Of a stretch of 64,000 bases of DNA, positions 18,980 through 31,700 are shown piece after piece. Position 1 is the stretch's first letter. Each line of letters begins with the position of its first letter. The notes below the pieces were generated by a model. The model was given only the letters and a program-made list of their open reading frames with translations. It searched no databases and had not been told where the DNA came from. The DNA is from Branchiostoma floridae (taxonomy: Eukaryota > Chordata > Leptocardii > Amphioxiformes > Branchiostomatidae). The DNA lies in contig NC_049986.1 of NCBI RefSeq assembly GCF_000003815.2, forward strand, positions 17,578,046 to 17,642,045. The letters run 5' to 3'. A program made the translations under genes and the position numbers.

Positions 18980-19170
18980 CTTTCATTTCTATATGCTAAA
19001 ATTACCATTCAAGTCTAGACTTGTCATAAAAGCATCAATTTGACGAGGTCAAACAACTTTTACCCAAATTCTTCATCAGTAGATTAAAATTACACTACAA
19101 ATTTGGTCCATTTCAAATACATGTACAACACAAGAAATGTATAAAGGTCTTGGCTAGTGTATGTGAACAT

Positions 19171-21888
19171 TTAAACAGATTTTTCAGGCACTCTTCCAGC
19201 CTTCCTGAACTCTGCCAAAAGTTGGTCGTTTTCCCGGAGACAAAATGACAGCGTCTTCTTGGAGTAGTAGTCCGTCATCATCTCCAGGTGTTCAATTACA
19301 TCTGTCAGCAGGTGGGCACGCTCCACACCTGAGCCAGGTGCGTCAAAGTTCAGGTGCGTGAAGTGTATGTGCAGGTGGTAGTAGGAGGGTTGGTAGTGGA
19401 GGTAGATTCTCAGCTTACATGGAGGGATGTCGAATTTCTCCTGGATGGCTTGCTGTAGGTGCAAACAATGTGATGTGCATTATTAAGTAATCAAAATACA
19501 TTTGAACACTGCAGTCTTTGAGTAGCATCTGGCAATTGTAAGGGTGCCTTTTTAGTCTGAAATAGCTGACAAGCCGCCTGTTTGCATCTATCAAGCCTAT
19601 ATACATGTACATTGTTCCGATACAGTACTGTACAGTACTGGTAACACAAGGGTACCAGTATGTACAGAACAGAGCTTTTATTAGTATGCATGGGGTGGGG
19701 GTCTGTATTTACACTATAAGACAGATGTACATGTTATGCACTAGGCATATATCTGGAGCCATCCAGTTTTGAATGGTTAAGTTTTGTTCCGAAACCTGGA
19801 AAACTACTTAAATGAATTAACATTTATTGTTGTAACTCATTGCATATGTCTATGATTTATATACATAGTATAAAGTAAAACCAGCAGACTATAAGACACA
19901 CTTAAAGTGTCCCAACCTGTCCTTTCTTGAGAATGTTGTGCAGCAGCGGAAGGTGTTCAGCTGTGAGGTCTCGTAGTGACCGTATGCCGTGCTTGTGGAC
20001 TATGGCTATGAGGTATAAGTCATTCACCTGGATAGACGGAAACATCAATTCAATAAAAGTGCTTTTGTCACTTGTCATTCTATTTTTGACAAGCAGCTCC
20101 ATTAATACTCCATTGTTGTAGTTTCCCTTTTCAGTTGGCTTTTATCGGAAGAAGATGTCTAAAGGGGGCTGGAGGAAACGAGCTGAACAATAAAATTTAC
20201 ACAAATCAGGGTTCTCAACAGAACTTAACATTAACATAGCAGGTACAGAAGTTGTGTGTAGAGTGCCAAAGCCATGACCACATAAAATGGTTTGGGATTC
20301 CCCACTGGAAAATTTTTAATTAACAACTCACTGAGCTTAGGGCCCCTAGTGAGAACAATGCAAATTACAATAGATCTAGATCAAAAATGAATTACCATAT
20401 GTGGCAAAACCTACCTGTTTAAGATCCCACTTCATGTCAGGCAGCAGAATGAAGCCCGTCTCCTTGTCAGGATCCTCGTACACAATCCTCTCTGACTCTG
20501 TCTTGTGCTCCAGGATGTTGTATACCCACTGGTGACCGGGGAACAAACTTGGTAAAGACTCAACATAATGCCAATGTTTCTTGCCCAATGTTTTGATGTC
20601 TCATATTTTTCATTTCGGCTATGAACGTTCTCAACTGTGTCCAGGGGTGTCTACTACTAGTATATTTTTATCTTGACATCAACAGTACAACGCATCCCCA
20701 AATGTGCAAAAGTTGCATCAAAACCATAAAATAGTACAAACATCTTCTATAACATGGAATCATAAAGTCTTGTAAAAAACTTATTCAAAAGAACCTTACA
20801 TACATGTATAAGCAAAGGATGGTCATGGATATATATGATTTGGTTCCCCCAATGCCTAAGAAAAAGCACTTAATTACACTACCTGTATCCTGAATGCCTC
20901 CGCCTCTAAGAACGGCAGAGTGATCTTCTTGTAGTCGTCTTCCGTCTCCTGAACCAGGTACGTCTCCTGCTGACTGTACTTCACCAGGTGTTTGTGAGTA
21001 GCCGGATACACGACAGACACCTTAATACCTGTGGGAGAGTCATGGAGGATTTTTAGCAAATTCATCTCTGCCACTCAATGAAAAATGGAGACCACTTTTG
21101 GATCTTTGAAGTAGTATGTATATTGATATGTTAAGAAGTCCAGGAAGGCTAGTGCCCTTGAAGTTTCATTGATAAAGCCTCACATCATCCTTTACCCTCC
21201 TCCAGTGGATAAACGTAACTTGAAACATCCAGAAGTAATGTCCATTTCTCATTCAGTTGCAGAGATGCATTCATCTAAAAACAACATAAAAAAATTATGC
21301 TGACCTGGATGTCTAACCTTCATCAAAGCATCAATGAGGTAGTTTGGAAGGAGTATCCTTTACTGTCTAGGACTCACAATAAAAAGAAAACATTAAGATA
21401 TGCTATGCTTTCTTAGATCTGACTAAGAAGTCAGGGTAGTACACTAATAAGTACATTTTAGTTCTAAAAAGGCTATTGGATACTATAGGGGCTTTTTATT
21501 TGCAAGCCCCTACATTTAGAGAATACCAATGGAACATACCATTGACTTGGGCAGGAGGGGTTCCATGATAGTTCCCATAGATGTCGTTCTTAAGACCCAC
21601 TTTTAGCTTTGTCTCCCCTGACAGAGCGATTGGTAGGGTCTCCTCACTGAAGGGCGTCTTCTCCAAGATCACCACAGCTTCTTCCTCGTGACCCTTGAAC
21701 TTTCCATGGACGAACACACTCTTATTCTTGGGGTGGTCGTTCAAGATTTTTATCATTTCGAAGTCTTGGAAACTGGAGAGAGGCGTAGCCCAGTGTGGGT
21801 CGTCTTGTGTCGTGCCATCACTCTTAGCCTTTTTGGGCTCCTGTGCTGTGATAGGTTCTGCATCATCTGCCCTTCTCTTTTCAGCCAT
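19171..21888 (-). CDS. DCPS: Scavenger mRNA-decapping enzyme DcpS (m7GpppX diphosphatase), five exons
   Basis: On the minus strand the exons are 21888-21540, 21028-20883, 20528-20415, 20027-19917 and 19452-19171. All are GT-AG and in phase, giving 333 residues against about 337 in vertebrates. The start is the MAEKRR methionine; a longer upstream frame has a hydrophobic, unlikely leader. The N-terminus has basic KRR and PKKAK clusters that could act as a nuclear signal. The C-terminal exon carries the HIT motif in [11 protein letters not shown] (H266, H268, H270), with H268 the expected nucleophile, followed by [12 protein letters not shown] as in vertebrate DcpS. The enzyme hydrolyses the m7GpppN cap left after 3'-to-5' mRNA decay, releasing m7GMP. 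All family hallmarks are intact. Confidence 0.96.
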
Positions 21889-22074
21889 GTTGGTTTCTGA
21901 CTCTCTGAAAATAGACAAACAAATAAAAATGATTTCAATCATGAGTTATTATGTTTGTACTTGAAAATGACCGAATGGCTCAAGACTGGCATATATTCTT
22001 ACGAGGGGAACGTTGATCAGTAGGTGTTGGAGTACAGGATCACACAGATCACGGCACGAAAAACGGAATTTAAG

Positions 22075-23125
22075 CATGCTTAAATGATGCTTAACGTTGA
22101 CGTATTTTCCTTCTTTACGGATCTATACATCTCTTATACGAGTACGTAAAGATTGGCGTTACGTAGTCTTTACGTAGGTGCTGATAGGTCCGTATTTTCC
22201 GTTTTTTTAAGTTGCCTTTCGGCAGCTTAAAGTTGTTGTAAATAATTACTAAAAATCATTTAAATTGCATTTAAATATTACGTTTATAAAACTTTAAGCA
22301 TCGTTACGGCTTATTTACGTGTGCGTAAAGATGATCATTAGGTGGCTTATAGGTGCGGATAGGTCCGTATTTTCCGTTTTTTTAAGTTGCCTTTCAGCAG
22401 CTTAAAGATGTTGTAAATGTTTATCAAAACTCATTTAAATTGCAATTAAATATTAAGTTTCATAAAACTTTAAACATCGTTACGGCTCATTTACGTGTGC
22501 GTAAAGATGATCATTAGGTGCTTATAGATCCGTATTTTCCGGTATTTTAAGTTGCCTTTCAGTACCTGAAATATTTCGTAAATGATTATTAAAACGCCCT
22601 TAATACATGTTTAAAGTTCACGTTTATTTCTTCTGAAGCCTTTATACTTGTCATATACGTGTGCATTAAGATGTTTATAATTTGTGTATTGGTGCCCTTC
22701 TAGCAGCTTAAAGTTGTCATAAACGCTTATTAAAACACCCTTAAGGCATGTTTAAAGTTCACGTTTATTTCCTCGTAAGTCGTTTTACGTCTCATATACG
22801 TGTGCATTAAGATGTTTATAAGATGTGTATTGTTGCCTTTTAGCAGCTTAAAGTTGTCATAAACACTTATAAAAACACCCTTAATACATGTTTAAAGTTC
22901 CCTTTTATCTTCTCTGAAGCCTCTTTACGTCTCATATACATGCGCATTAAGAGGATTTTAATGTGTCTATATTTGTCCTTTTAGCAGCTAAAAGTTGTCA
23001 TAAATACGTACTAAAACACCCTTAAGACATGTTTAAAGTTCCCTTTCTACGTCTCATATACGTGTGCATTAAGGTGATTATAAGGTGTGGATAAGTGTCA
23101 TTTTAGCGGGATAAAGTTAATCATA
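22075..23125. repeat. Degenerate tandem-repeat array, about 7 units of 120-176 bp
   Basis: A block containing cgtgtgc(g/a)ttaa/taaag recurs at about 22318, 22494, 22658, 22799, 22939 and 23061, with a weaker copy near 22135. The spacing shrinks from 176 to 122 bases. Flanking motifs such as cttttagcagcttaaagttg and aaaacacccttaa(t/g) recur too. The array begins just upstream of the decapping-enzyme 5' end. No open frame spans it. Confidence 0.8.
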
Positions 23126-24085
23126 AGCACGTTTTAAAGCAAGAAAATACAATGGATGAAACTTTGAAATTTTATTGAATTACGAGAAAACATTACACGG
23201 AAAAGTAAAAAAAAAACCTACAGCCTACTAGGTATTTGTGGCCTATCATTCTGATGTAGTCGGCAGTTGAAGCAATCACAACGGCTGTGCAATTCCGTGC
23301 AGCATCTAAGTCCACAGTCCCATTTCCAGTGTCGGGCGAAGCGTCACGTCGTAAGTTAAAAAGAGCACACAGTTCCATCTGGCCACCACAGGAATAAGAA
23401 TCCGATAAGATCTAGAGTAGTGGCCGATATGACTCGTGTTGTTGGATGGTCTTGGACTCTTGGATTATTTGGACGCGAAACATGTTCAGCTTGCAGTCTC
23501 GGCTTCTATTAATCCGGATGGTACAATGGTCGTGATTTCCCAATCTGTGTCGATTTCCAACAACATCAACTTGTACAGAATGATAGCCACCTACTATCTT
23601 TGTGTCAAATTCCGTCACCGGGGGTCACATAGGCGGAAACAGCAGTGTCACGGCCACAACTTGCGGTTTAGAACAGGTCCAAACTTTCTTCAATACTACT
23701 TTTCAAATGAGCGCCTGGAAAATAACCGCTCCTTGTGGTATGGTAGATTTGAACCCCCCACTCTTTTCTACCATTGGATACATCCTATCACATGACACAG
23801 CCGCTGTGTATGTATAGTATGCCGGCCACAGACGGAGGCGCGCCCCATGCGGTATGCGCGTACGAACTAACGCTGAATAAATTTACATCTAGCCTGCCCA
23901 CGCATATCACAATAACCAAAACAAACACAAGCAACACGGGAAGACACTGCCTGTGTGTCCAGACTGTTCTTTCTTGACGCTTGCTTGTAGATAAAGAAAT
24001 CATTCGTACATTTACTTGTAGTAAGAAATGCTCGCCGTTTGATAGTAAGAAAAATATCATGATTAAACACCACTCACCACACAAA
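23126..24085. other. Spacer between two tandem arrays, no gene recognised
   Basis: The block 23430-23980 is richer in G+C than its surroundings and holds overlapping open frames of about 60-120 residues on both strands. None has recognisable domains, a clear start context and splice sites together. A plus-strand frame near 23602-23817 (containing NTTFQMSAW) looks mildly protein-like. It could be a decayed retroelement or exon, but I cannot assign it. Confidence 0.3.
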
Positions 24086-24109
24086 AGTATAAGCTAAACC
24101 AAGGAGCTT

Positions 24110-25975
24110 TTAACGGGGGAGGTCTCCCCGTGTTCGCTTAAACTGCGCAGATTCAAAGATTAAACATGTCGTATGTTCAACAGAAATACGCAACATTTCA
24201 TGTGCGTTTTGGCAACATATAAGCTAAAGGGGGGAGGTCTCCCCGTGTTCGCTGAAACTGCGCGGATTCAAAGATTAAACATGTCGTATGTTCAACAGAA
24301 ATACGCAACATTTCATGTACGTTTTGGCAACATATAAGCTAAACGGGGGAGGTCTCCCCTAGTTCGTTTAAACTGCGCGGATTCAAAGATTAAACATGTC
24401 GTATGTTCAACAGAAATACGCAACATTTCATGTACGTTTTGGCAACATATAAGCTAAACGGGGGAGGTCTCCCCTAGTTCGCTTAAACTGCGCGGATTCA
24501 AAGATTAAACATGTCGTATGTTCAACAGAAATACCCAACATTTCATATACGTCTTGACAACATATAAGTTAAACGGGGGAGGTCTCCCCTAGTTCGTTTA
24601 AACTGCGCGGATTCAAAGATTAAACATGTCGTATGTTCAACAGAAATACGCAACATTTCATGTACAGTTTTGGCAACATATAAGCTAAACGGGAGAGGTC
24701 TCCCATAGTTCGCTTAAACTACGCGGATTCAAAGATGTCGTATGTTCAACAGAAATACGCAACATTTCATGTACGTTTTGGCAACATATAAGCTAAACGG
24801 GGGAGGTCTCCCCTAGTTCGCTTAAACTGCGCGGATTCAAAGATTAAACATGTCGTATGTTCAACAGAAATACGCAAAATTTTATATACGTTTTGGCAAC
24901 ATATAAGCTAAACGGAAGAGGTCTCCCCGTGTTCGCTTAAACTGTGCGGATTCAAAGATTAAAAAAATGTCGTATGTTCAACAGAAATACGCAACATTTC
25001 ATATACGTCTTGACAACATATAAGTTAAACGGGGGAGTTCTCCCCTAGTTCGATTAAACTGCGCGGATTCAAAGATTAAACATGTCGTATGTTCAACAGA
25101 AATACGCAACATTTCATGTACGTTTTGGCAACATATAAGCTAAACGGGGGAGGTCTCCCCTAGTTCGCTTAAACTGCGCGGATTCAAAGATTAAACATGT
25201 CGTATGTTCAACAGAAATACGCAACATTTCATATACGTTTTGACAGCATATATTAAGCTAAAGGGGGGAGGTCTCACCTAGTTCGCTTAAACTGCGCGGA
25301 TTCAAAGATTAAACATGTCGTATGTTCAACAGAAATACGCAAAATTTTATATACGTTTTGGCAACATATAAGCTAAACGGGGGAGGTCTCCCCGTGTTCG
25401 CTTAAAAGTGCGCGGATTCAAAGATTAAATATGTCGTATGTTCAACAGAAATACCCAACATTTCATATACGTCTTGACAACATATAAGCTAAACGGGGGA
25501 GGTCTCCCCTAGTTCGTTTAAACTGCGCGGATTCAAAGATTAAACATGTCGTATGTTCAACAGAAATACGCAACATTTCATGTACGTTTTGGCAACATAT
25601 AAGCTAAACGGGGGAGGTCTCCCCTAGTTCGCTTAAACTGCGCGGATTCAAAGATTAAACATGTCGTATGTTCAACAGAAATACGCAACATTTCATAAAC
25701 GTTTTGGCAACATATAAGTTAAAGGGGGGAGGTCTCCCCTAGTTCGTTTAAACTGCGCGGATTCAAAGATTAAACATGTCGTATGTTTAACAGAAATAAG
25801 CAACATTTCATGTACAGTTTTGGCAACATATAAGCTAAACGGGGGAGGTTTCCCTTGTTTGCTTAAACTGAGGGGATTCAAAGATTAAACATGTCGTGTG
25901 TTTAACAGAAATACGCAACATTTCATATACCTCTTGGCAACATATAAGCTAAACCGGGGAAGCCCCCCCTTCTTT
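24110..25975. repeat. Satellite array, 16-17 head-to-tail units of 115 bp
   Basis: Using the ggtctc block as phase marker, units start at about 24121, 24236, 24351, 24466, 24581, 24697, 24805, 24920, 25036, 25152, 25270, 25385, 25501, 25616, 25731 and 25846, with a decayed unit near 25963. Spacing is almost always 115-118 bases; one unit is about 108. Each unit carries a quasi-palindrome ggggaggtctcccc and the block gtatgttcaacagaaatacg. Central units are most alike and the right-hand edge is degraded, as expected from unequal exchange. There is no conserved frame. Confidence 0.95.
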
Positions 25976-26881
25976 GCGTAAACGGCGGTTTGAAATAGAT
26001 TACAGATGCCGTATATTCAACAGAAAAACGCAGCATTTCATGTAACGTAAGGGAACGCATATAAGCTAAACGTAAGAGGTATTCCCTGTTCGAATCAAAA
26101 ATTGCGCACAGAAAGATCGAATACGTCATATGCCTTCGGAACAAACAACATAGAAGAATATTGTATTTGACTTTTCTGAGGTATTAACATAACATTTTGT
26201 CCCGGAAAACGCAATTGTCAGTTTTGACAGTAAATCTTGCCACTGTTTTAGAACAGATGACGCAATGCTTTATCAAACGCCAGACAAAGGCTTATTATAT
26301 TTGACATAGCCGAGGTAAGTTTGGTAAACAGATCTAGAGAAACGGTATTTGTCATTTTTATATTTAAAAACTTGAAATATTACCACAGTGGTAAAACAGT
26401 AAAACGGATGATTTTTTATAACTTTTGAGACATGTAAGTTGTCTTTTCGGCATACTAAAATACATGTAAAATTCACGTAAAGAAACACGACAGATTAAGT
26501 TACATTTACAAACGCTGAAATCTTACGTAAAGGCCAGATGTATGTTTCTGATGCCTTTAATAGATCTTAAAATCTTCTGAAATATTTCTCCGCCTTTAAA
26601 GGTTTTTATACGTATCTCTGAAACTTTGCTTAAATAGTTGTTTTCGTGCTGTGGATGGTGGAGCCTGGATTGAATGATTATTTTTTATGTACGAGGGAGG
26701 GACGATAAATTTTAAGTGCTGGGCTAAACTCTGGGCCAAACCCATGGTATTCGGTATGGCTCCAGTGTTGGACTGAACCCTGAAAAAAGGGCCAGCTAAG
26801 ACTGCTTTCTTCATTATCATCTCAGGTTTACTACCTCCTGGAACCAGTCCACTCTATGCATTTACAATTACATGTAAATTT
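25976..26881. other. Decayed satellite edge and AT-rich spacer
   Basis: Faint satellite units continue to about 26150. After that the sequence is AT-rich with recurring acgtaaa motifs. A minus-strand frame at 26596-26820 lies just downstream of the unrecognised exon at 26886-27304 but has no clear acceptor, so I do not call it. Confidence 0.3.
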
Positions 26882-27304
26882 TTACCTCTGCTCTTCCTCA
26901 TCAAACTTTCTCTTGCATAACTTGCAGGCTTTTGTTGCAGACCTTGGCTTTGGAAGTTGAAACTCTGCTTTCAAGAAGTCTGACATAACATGTTTCTTAG
27001 CATTTTTGCTCAGCTTTTGATACTCCTCCCAAACAGAGTTTGCTTTGTTCTGAAGTGATTTTTCATTGCACTTTTCAATGTCGGCTACTAATTCCAATGG
27101 TGCAAGGTACTTCAGCTGCATAGCCAGGTGCATAGAAGAGACACCGTGTGCTTTACGCAGCTCCACAACCAGGCCTTTCGTGAAATCAGTAGGTTTCAGC
27201 CTTGGCAAGTGACAGGGGTCCTGTTCCAGCATATCCTTGGTGATGCATGCTTTTGCTAACACCTTTCCAACTTCTTGATCAATTTTATCGGCAGTGGCCA
27301 TATT
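26882..27304 (-). CDS. Exon of an unrecognised protein, 139 residues, Cys-pair near the C-terminus
   Basis: On the minus strand a pyrimidine tract and tag acceptor precede the exon at 27304. The ATG lies at 27301, three bases into it. The frame runs 139 codons to a stop at 26882-26884. Just before that stop, CAGAG|GTAAAA is also a good donor (exon end 26886), so the protein may continue. The product is Lys/Leu-rich with mixed charge and predicted helices. It ends with KACKLCKRKF, a possible half zinc-binding knuckle. I recognise no family. The upstream acceptor implies a 5' UTR exon further right on this strand. It could be a host gene or part of a mobile element. Confidence 0.55.
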   Translation of the reverse strand, partial: NMATADKIDQEVGKVLAKACITKDMLEQDPCHLPRLKPTDFTKGLVVELRKAHGVSSMHLAMQLKYLAPLELVADIEKCNEKSLQNKANSVWEEYQKLSKNAKKHVMSDFLKAEFQLPKPRSATKACKLCKRKFDEEEQR

Positions 27305-27603
27305 CTATGGGAAAGAAAAAAAACAATAATGTATGTCTCAGTCACAGAAGACAATTTAGAGGTTGCTTTTGATGATGATTATGACAATGTAAAATGTTTA
27401 AAAAATAAACGGTTCTTGGCGGAAGTCAATGTCACATTGTGTGTAGCATGGTAGCATTAGCTCAAGTAATGGATTATCCCAGTGTACATGCATGCGTGCT
27501 GGGCAGTTCTGTGAAGTGGATCTATCTGGTTTGACATATAAAAGTTTGGTCTCCCGAATCCGTACTTGTAGTGTGTTTTTTGGCACACAATTAGACAGAT
27601 TTA

Positions 27604-27681
27604 GCTGATGATGAAGATGACGATGATAAAGAAAATGATGATGATGAAGAAGATGATGATGAAGATGATGATGATGATGAA
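27604..27681. repeat. GAT/GAA-rich simple repeat
   Basis: An imperfect (GAT)n/(GAA)n tract. On the plus strand it would read as an Asp/Glu run and is preceded by an acceptor-like tttag. On the minus strand it reads as poly-His. With no other support I treat it as a simple repeat. Confidence 0.8.
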
Positions 27682-28599
27682 GCTCCAATCGTCCGTGGAA
27701 ACAAAAAATATCCCACTAAATTGCCTCCCTCCTGTCACCCAAGTTGCATATAATTTGGCACCTACTGACTAAGTATGTCCTGGTTGCTGAATAGTGTTCC
27801 CCTGGTAGCCAGACAACTGGGCATCTTAAAATTTCTAGTATTCATCTATCAACCTGCTATCAATCCTTATATCTCTAGTAGCACCTCCTACTAGCTCCTT
27901 GATACATCATGGTTGTGGACTGATGAAATTTTAGGCCGGGCCCAGCCTTGAGCCACAGAGCTCAGTTTCACCAAGGACCGTGAAGGAGATTTCATCAAAT
28001 AAAATCCTTGCTTTCACCAAGAAGGTTCATTTTTTTTAACCTCCTCCTTGGTTTCATCAAGGAGTTTGAAAAGAAAAGAGGGATTTTCAACCTCCTTGGT
28101 TTCAAAATGCTCTTCTGACAAGTTCTGGTAACTTCACTTTTTCTTCAGTCCGATTTTGACAACATTAGACAGGCCTATGATTACAAGTCTGTTTTGCAAT
28201 ATCTATAAGGGTTGTAAGACATACAACTAAAGACTCAAAACGCCCTAGGAAGTCCCCCAACTCACCCTTACCGATACAACAGTTCCACTCAGCTGACACA
28301 ATGAGACAGAAGACCATGTGTTTGGGAGTTTACTTCCGGGTCACATTGTTTACATTCCTGGAGTGTTTCCGATAGGGTCAGCTGAAGTACTTTGCTGTTC
28401 TATCTACTGCGTGCTCCCCTGTCAAATACAAATTTTAACTCTCTTTTCACTTAGAATTTAATTTAGCCAACAATTTACCACTGACATATATAAAACATAT
28501 AAGTTATCATCTTTGAAAGATTTTAAAGAATCATTTTAAGCCTAGTGATATAAACTATTTGAATTCAATTTCTTTTGAAAGGGGATAGCTCCGCTGAAA

Positions 28600-28709
28600 G
28601 GAAGAGCCACTTCCGCCATTTTGTCATTAGCATAGAGAAGTACAAGAGAGGAGTCTACTGTTCAGCGGGGTTTGGCGCTGCACTCCCGCCAAAAACATCG
28701 TATTTCAAG
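28600..28709 (+). promoter_or_regulatory. Possible promoter and 5' UTR exon with YY1-like initiator
   Basis: CCGCCATTTTG at 28613-28623 matches the YY1/initiator element common at housekeeping-gene starts. About 85 bases downstream, tatttcaag|gtacgc (donor at 28710) could end a non-coding first exon. The next plus-strand coding exon is the spectrin start at 37079, whose acceptor abuts the ATG, so a remote 5' UTR exon must exist. This is a candidate only. Confidence 0.3.
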
Positions 28710-31700
28710 GTACGCTGATCGTTTGGTACTGTTCTAGATATCGTAAACTCTTGGTAGTTGCCCCTAAAATCGAGACGATGTGCGTAAATGAGGTAATTTT
28801 TAGAAAATTGTGGAAATGTGTGGAGGTAGCGGGATCGATTTTGGGTACCCACCCACCCACTCGAGGGCAAATAGCGCCAAGTCTGCAACGGAATTAATCA
28901 CAAATTGTGACTCAACAGTACATAGTTATGCCGTCTGTATGATCATAGGAACGTTGAGCTATCATAAAAGTGCAGGATATAGTTTAGATGGCCAATGAAC
29001 GGCGAATTATCGTAGAAAACATGAGATATAACGGTTCACTTTCAATGTCGGGATGAACAAGGGCACTCCTAGCGGTTGGGCTTGTTATTGCAGTCCCAAG
29101 GGAGGGATAAAATTAGCTACTGGGTCATTTCCACGTCTGCCTTTTATATCTGCCCTATATACACATTTTCTCAACTCTAAGTATATTCCTGACGTACAAT
29201 ATTGTCTCCTTATTTATCTTAACCAAAGATTTGACTGATCAAGGGATTGGTTAAGTGTGTAATATGACATTTTTTCCAGAGTTGCATTCCTCATGCATGT
29301 TTTGTATGCGAGTCATGTCGGTCGTCAGTGGTCCACCCCTGGTCCCAAATTAGATCTCCAGACAGTCACAAACTGGTGATGTAGTGAGAGGTTCACACAG
29401 GGGTGTGTGTCGAGGGAAATATTTCTCTAGAATGGGCTCAAGATTTTTGCGATATTTACTTCTAAGAAAGGAATGCCAATAAAGCATTTTTAATGCCTCT
29501 GTACTTAGGCATAGTTGGCATGTCTGTACTATATATTACTTATTAGTGCCAGTTTTGTGGAAATTTCCTGCAAATGATGCAGCTATTTAGTGTTGTGATG
29601 AAATCTTTGTGAAGTTTGTCAGTTTTGTTATCAATTGAAACTTCATATCTATAGTCTTACGTGTACAAGGTTAAAATGGATATATCTGTGTGGTAATATT
29701 ACTCATAATAATAGTGAAAATATTACTCATAAAATTAAAAGGCATACATTATATATATCAGTACAAAGGACTCAGCACTAGAGAAGCTTCTGTGAACAGA
29801 GTTAACTGTTGATGTACGATAGTACAGTGTGTATAAGTATTGAAGGACTGCATCTGAATCTGAACAGTATAAGCTTTGGAGGTATGTGTCAATGTGTGGG
29901 TTTGTCACGGTCATGCCTTAACCACTCATGTTGCATCTTAGCTCTTGCTACTATAGAAAAGAGAATTCCATCTTGAGTTTTTACAATTACATGTAATACA
30001 TGCACCAATACTAGGCAATAGTCTCAACATAATCCTTGTCTGAGAACATAAAATCATGTCTGAAACATTGACTTTTGTCTGTCTGTAAACTAGGAATGAG
30101 CACTGGTCAATTACGTTTACACTGTTATGTCTTTGTCTTTGTGCCATTCCTATACACTGACTTGGTGATAGGGGAATGTACTGTTGTAGTTCAGTTGGAC
30201 TGTTCAGGGACACACCCACATACAGTAGTACATACAGGATGCAGTATGTATGGGGTGTGGTGCAATGTGGACTGTTTACACAACTAAGGGGGCCTTTTGT
30301 AGACAAATTTATATTTGTACGTCAAGATTTTGTACATGATATGTAAAGATATTCCTTCCAAAAATCTGTCATGTTGTCTACATCAAAATTTTTCACATAA
30401 AAAAATACATTTTGACCCATTAGAATAGAAAGGCTTCATAGAAACCAATAGTAGTTTGGCACCAATAGTAGGTACAAAGTTGTAATTACCAGACTGAGTG
30501 TAATGTTAAACATTAGCATGCTGCACACACGTCTGTATGCAGGACAGTCAGATGTGATGAATGCTGTCCGATAGAACCCAGCCCAGTCCTACCAGTATTG
30601 GTCAGTGGGGCCATACTTGGGTAGTGCAGTATTTTCACAGCTGTTTCTGCAGGGCCTGTTTTGGGGTCATTTTTTTCACCCCAAATTCCATCTTTGCCAA
30701 CACTACCAACATTATCCAGGGTACCTATTATGTACATGTACTTATTGAGTTACTAAGTTACTAAGTACATATTTGCTGAATTGATTTAGTACAACAGAAC
30801 TATTTGATTGACTTCAAGTTCAAGTGCTCTCCATTTGTCTTTGTTGGTTTAAAAAAAATGCTTTGTCCATGTGCAAATGTACATGATAGAAAGAGAGGGA
30901 AAATTAATAGTACGATTGTCATGCATAATGATGATATATTATATACTAAATATTAGTGTATGCCACTGTTCCCCAGCATTTAGCTGAAAATTAGACTACT
31001 GCCAATAAGATTAATAATGAATGTTAAGTGTGTAGCTATGGCAACTTCAAAGTTGAGCTGTTTGAAAAAAAAAGATTTGTTTGTTCCTGACGTTTGCAGA
31101 ATATACAAAACCCAGAGTAGGGCAGGCCCCCATTTGAAGTGCATTAGACCAAAATCAATGACATGGCTAGAAGGTACGTGTATTTTGACTGAACGGTCTG
31201 TTTAGGGAGCCACTTTCAACAGGAATTCATTCTCATTGGCAGGATTGTTCGGGCGGTCGTCATATTGAGGACGTGCGTCATTGCAGTGTTCTGTGACGTA
31301 CGGTGTTGATTAGTCTGATTCTGAATAGGAAGGCTGATTGGAACATACAGATTGTCTCCAATTAATATGCATGTAATTTATATGTGTGACAAAAGAATCA
31401 TAAAAATTTATATCGCCTGTAGAGAAACTAGAATAAGATCAATCTTGTGGTTAATTCTATACCACAGACTATGTATAATATTGCAGAGCTTTGGCATCAG
31501 ATGTGCCACCAAGAAATTTATAATCTTTGTTGAAAAGTAATATGCTGCAAGAAGGTCTTTTAGTTTTACAACTACTGTTACATGTAAAGAAAGAAGTGGA
31601 TACAAATAAATCAACAAGTATATGAAAAATCAACATTTTTAGTTTAACATTTTGTAAAAACAAACAATATGTAATGGCCTACCATTTCTGGGGCGCATGG

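Noticed and set aside
24089-25975. Considered whether the regular 115-bp array is a CRISPR array
   Set aside because: Units are 115 bp with no variable spacers, in a eukaryotic context; it is a satellite.
27398-27688. His-rich minus-strand frame and the Asp/Glu-rich plus-strand frame at the GAT repeat
   Set aside because: Both are translations of a simple repeat. The acceptor-like tttag on the plus strand is not enough support.
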